NCBI RefSeq assembly: GCF_001949145.1
Contig: NW_019091480.1
Coordinates: forward strand, 105,552-169,551
DNA: 64,000 nucleotides
Direction of reading: 5' to 3'
DNA from: Acanthaster planci
Lineage: Eukaryota > Echinodermata > Asteroidea > Valvatida > Acanthasteridae
Each line of letters opens with the position of its first letter. The first letter of the stretch is position 1. Under the pieces are notes generated by a model. That model was given only the letters and a program-made list of their open reading frames with translations, did not search any database and was not told where the DNA came from. Positions 62,386-64,000 of the stretch are shown here, in pieces. The translations under genes were made by a program, and so were the position numbers.

Positions 62386-63290
62386 CTGAAAATGAGTTCA
62401 GGGGAAAAATCAATGTCAGACTGAGAATAATTTGAACCTGGATGTTTGGGGGGGGAGGGATTTTACTATGACAACTCATGTGCCATTGATTTGAAGTAAA
62501 AAAAATCATAAGATGGAATTAGGACCTAGTGCCATTTTGACCTCATTTCCATTGTAAAAAAATATCTTCTAAAGCCACAAATAACAAAAAAGAAAGTTTT
62601 TCTACAATTTAATGTAGGACTCCATTTAAAGCAACATAAGGATGATTTTGGGACAAGGGTGGGTCTTGAACATGTTGAAACAGGACCCATGTACATGTTG
62701 TACTGGAAACAAGTACCAGTGTCACATGTTTTATCCACTCTACCACCCTATCAAAGACTGATGAAGTTAAAATAGCATGAAATTTTTTAGGGTCAGTGAG
62801 TGGAACAAATTTGAAAATAATTACTCAAATTTTTAAGGTTAAAATATTCCAACAAATAAAGCAATTTTTCTTTTTTTCATAAAATACTGTGCCGGTAAAT
62901 TGTTTGAAAAAATCAGAACTTCATTTTTGAAAATTACGTGTATATTGCAAATGCGCATCCACATCATGGCTAACGGCAGACAAATCCCCAATTACCTACA
63001 TGTCCATGTACAGCAAACTTACTAAATGCACATCATGTCACATTACAGAGTGATCAGGAGCTGCTTGGCAAATACCAAGGCATTCCAACAGCAGGGGGGG
63101 CCGCGTTGGCTTTAATGTAATGGACATTGCATGTGTTTGTCTTGAGAGTCATGATCTTTCACTTTTCACATTTAATTTCATCTTTTTTTTTCATTTTATA
63201 AGACAATTTTATACCATACTTTTCCTTGGAGTTATTTTTATTTTGGCAATTGCCGAATGTACAATAGATGAAATGTTTTTCATTTCGTGA
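62386..63290. other. No recognisable gene; upstream of the FLASH-like gene
   Basis: AT-rich sequence that should include promoter DNA of the FLASH-like gene. No coding segment or specific element was identified. Confidence 0.5.
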
Positions 63291-63745
63291 TAATAATAAT
63301 AATAAGCATTTAGTGAGCGCTCTACTAAGAACACAGCGCTTTACAAATAAAAATAATAAATAAATTAAAAAATTAACAAACAAAAATATAATGAAGTTGA
63401 AACAGTAAACTAAATGTGTCTGAATACCCTCAGTCCGGGAAAAAGAACTTTTTGAGGAGGCGTTTGAAGACAGGGGTTGACGCCACTTCCCTGATGTCAC
63501 ACGGCAGCTGGTTCCACGGCAGCTGGTTCCATAGTTTTGGAGCAACAAAGTAAGAATTATTTCCAGCTTTTCTGGTGGAGCATGGGACAACTAGCCGAGT
63601 GACATCAGACGAAGACCGGAGTCTACGACCTTCTTCCGGGCGACCAGTATTGTACAGGTTGAGATGTTCAGATAAATAGCTGGGTGCCTCTCCATGAATA
63701 GACTTGTAAATGTAAAGAAGGATTTTGAACTGAATTCTTTCTTGC
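63291..63745 (-). mobile_element. LINE 3' end, 5'-truncated, relatively young
   Basis: Minus-strand C-terminus of a CR1/L2-like reverse transcriptase. It opens with RIQFKILLYIYKSIHGEAPS, then RRLRSSSDVTRLVVP, APKLWNQLP and FKRLLKKFFF, with an open frame of about 108 codons to the stop near 63,430. A short 3' UTR follows, ending agcgctcactaaatgc then an (ATT)n tail at about 63,291-63,305. A perfect 15-bp tandem duplication at 63,501-63,530 adds five residues (repeated NQLPW). The intact frame suggests a younger insertion than the other LINE fragments here. Confidence 0.85.
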
Positions 63746-64000
63746 ATTGTCACCAATCAATAATTTTCATTCAAGTTTGTCACATGACTGTGTACTTTCT
63801 TCAGCATACTTTATAAAGATAAAGTCTAAAAACTGACAGTGACTGAAGGTTAGTCCCAAGCATTTATATCACTCTAAACATACACTGTACATGTACAGGT
63901 AACTGGATAGTTCTTTTCAAAGATTTTGCTGTTCTGACCTGATTTTGGTGGGGGTATGAAAGTAACATCTTTCCCAGAATGGGTTCCAGTCGGTTAAGGG

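Overview
The window is animal nuclear DNA: compact spliced genes with short exons and GT-AG introns, surrounded by broken transposable elements. The proteins are metazoan (5'-nucleotidase, an SDR9C-type dehydrogenase, a macro-domain protein, FLASH/CASP8AP2). The intergenic DNA carries many copies of the self-complementary word ACATGTACATGT and of AGGCCT. My best guess is a marine deuterostome invertebrate, possibly an echinoderm. The taxon is an inference and was not tested.

Layout. The left half (1-31.5 kb) is mostly transposon graveyard. It holds a BEL/Pao LTR-retrotransposon fossil (1-~5.97 kb, with a later insertion), two minus-strand LINE remnants (8.1-11.5 kb) of which one is split by a ~360-bp inverted-repeat element, an assembly gap (11,494-12,115), a LINE 3' end (21.8-22.3 kb), a near-perfect fold-back element (24.44-24.71 kb) and two plus-strand LINE remnants (26.4-27.1 and 28.4-31.5 kb). 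The only host coding sequence here is an isolated first exon of a 5'-nucleotidase (CD73/NT5E type) at 17,112-17,450, minus strand.

The right half (31.9-62.2 kb) is genic. Three complete gene models could be built from splice sites that keep frame: a BDH1/SDR9C-like dehydrogenase (minus, 3 exons, 325 aa), a macro-domain protein (plus, 8 exons, 272 aa) and a FLASH/CASP8AP2-like protein (minus, 4 coding exons, 1452 aa, one exon of about 4 kb). The first two are divergent, with about 3.2 kb between start codons; the second and third converge. The dehydrogenase's second intron contains a decayed second copy of its last exon, a small inverted-repeat element and a LINE scrap.

The genes have no evident shared pathway: extracellular AMP hydrolysis, a short-chain dehydrogenase, ADP-ribose-type ligand binding, and histone pre-mRNA 3' processing. 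I saw no rRNA, functional tRNA, CRISPR array or operon. I found no convincing wholly new system. The most unusual items are the decayed exon copy, the orphan nucleotidase exon, the fold-back and nested inverted-repeat elements, and an unassigned protein-like reading frame inside a macro-gene intron.
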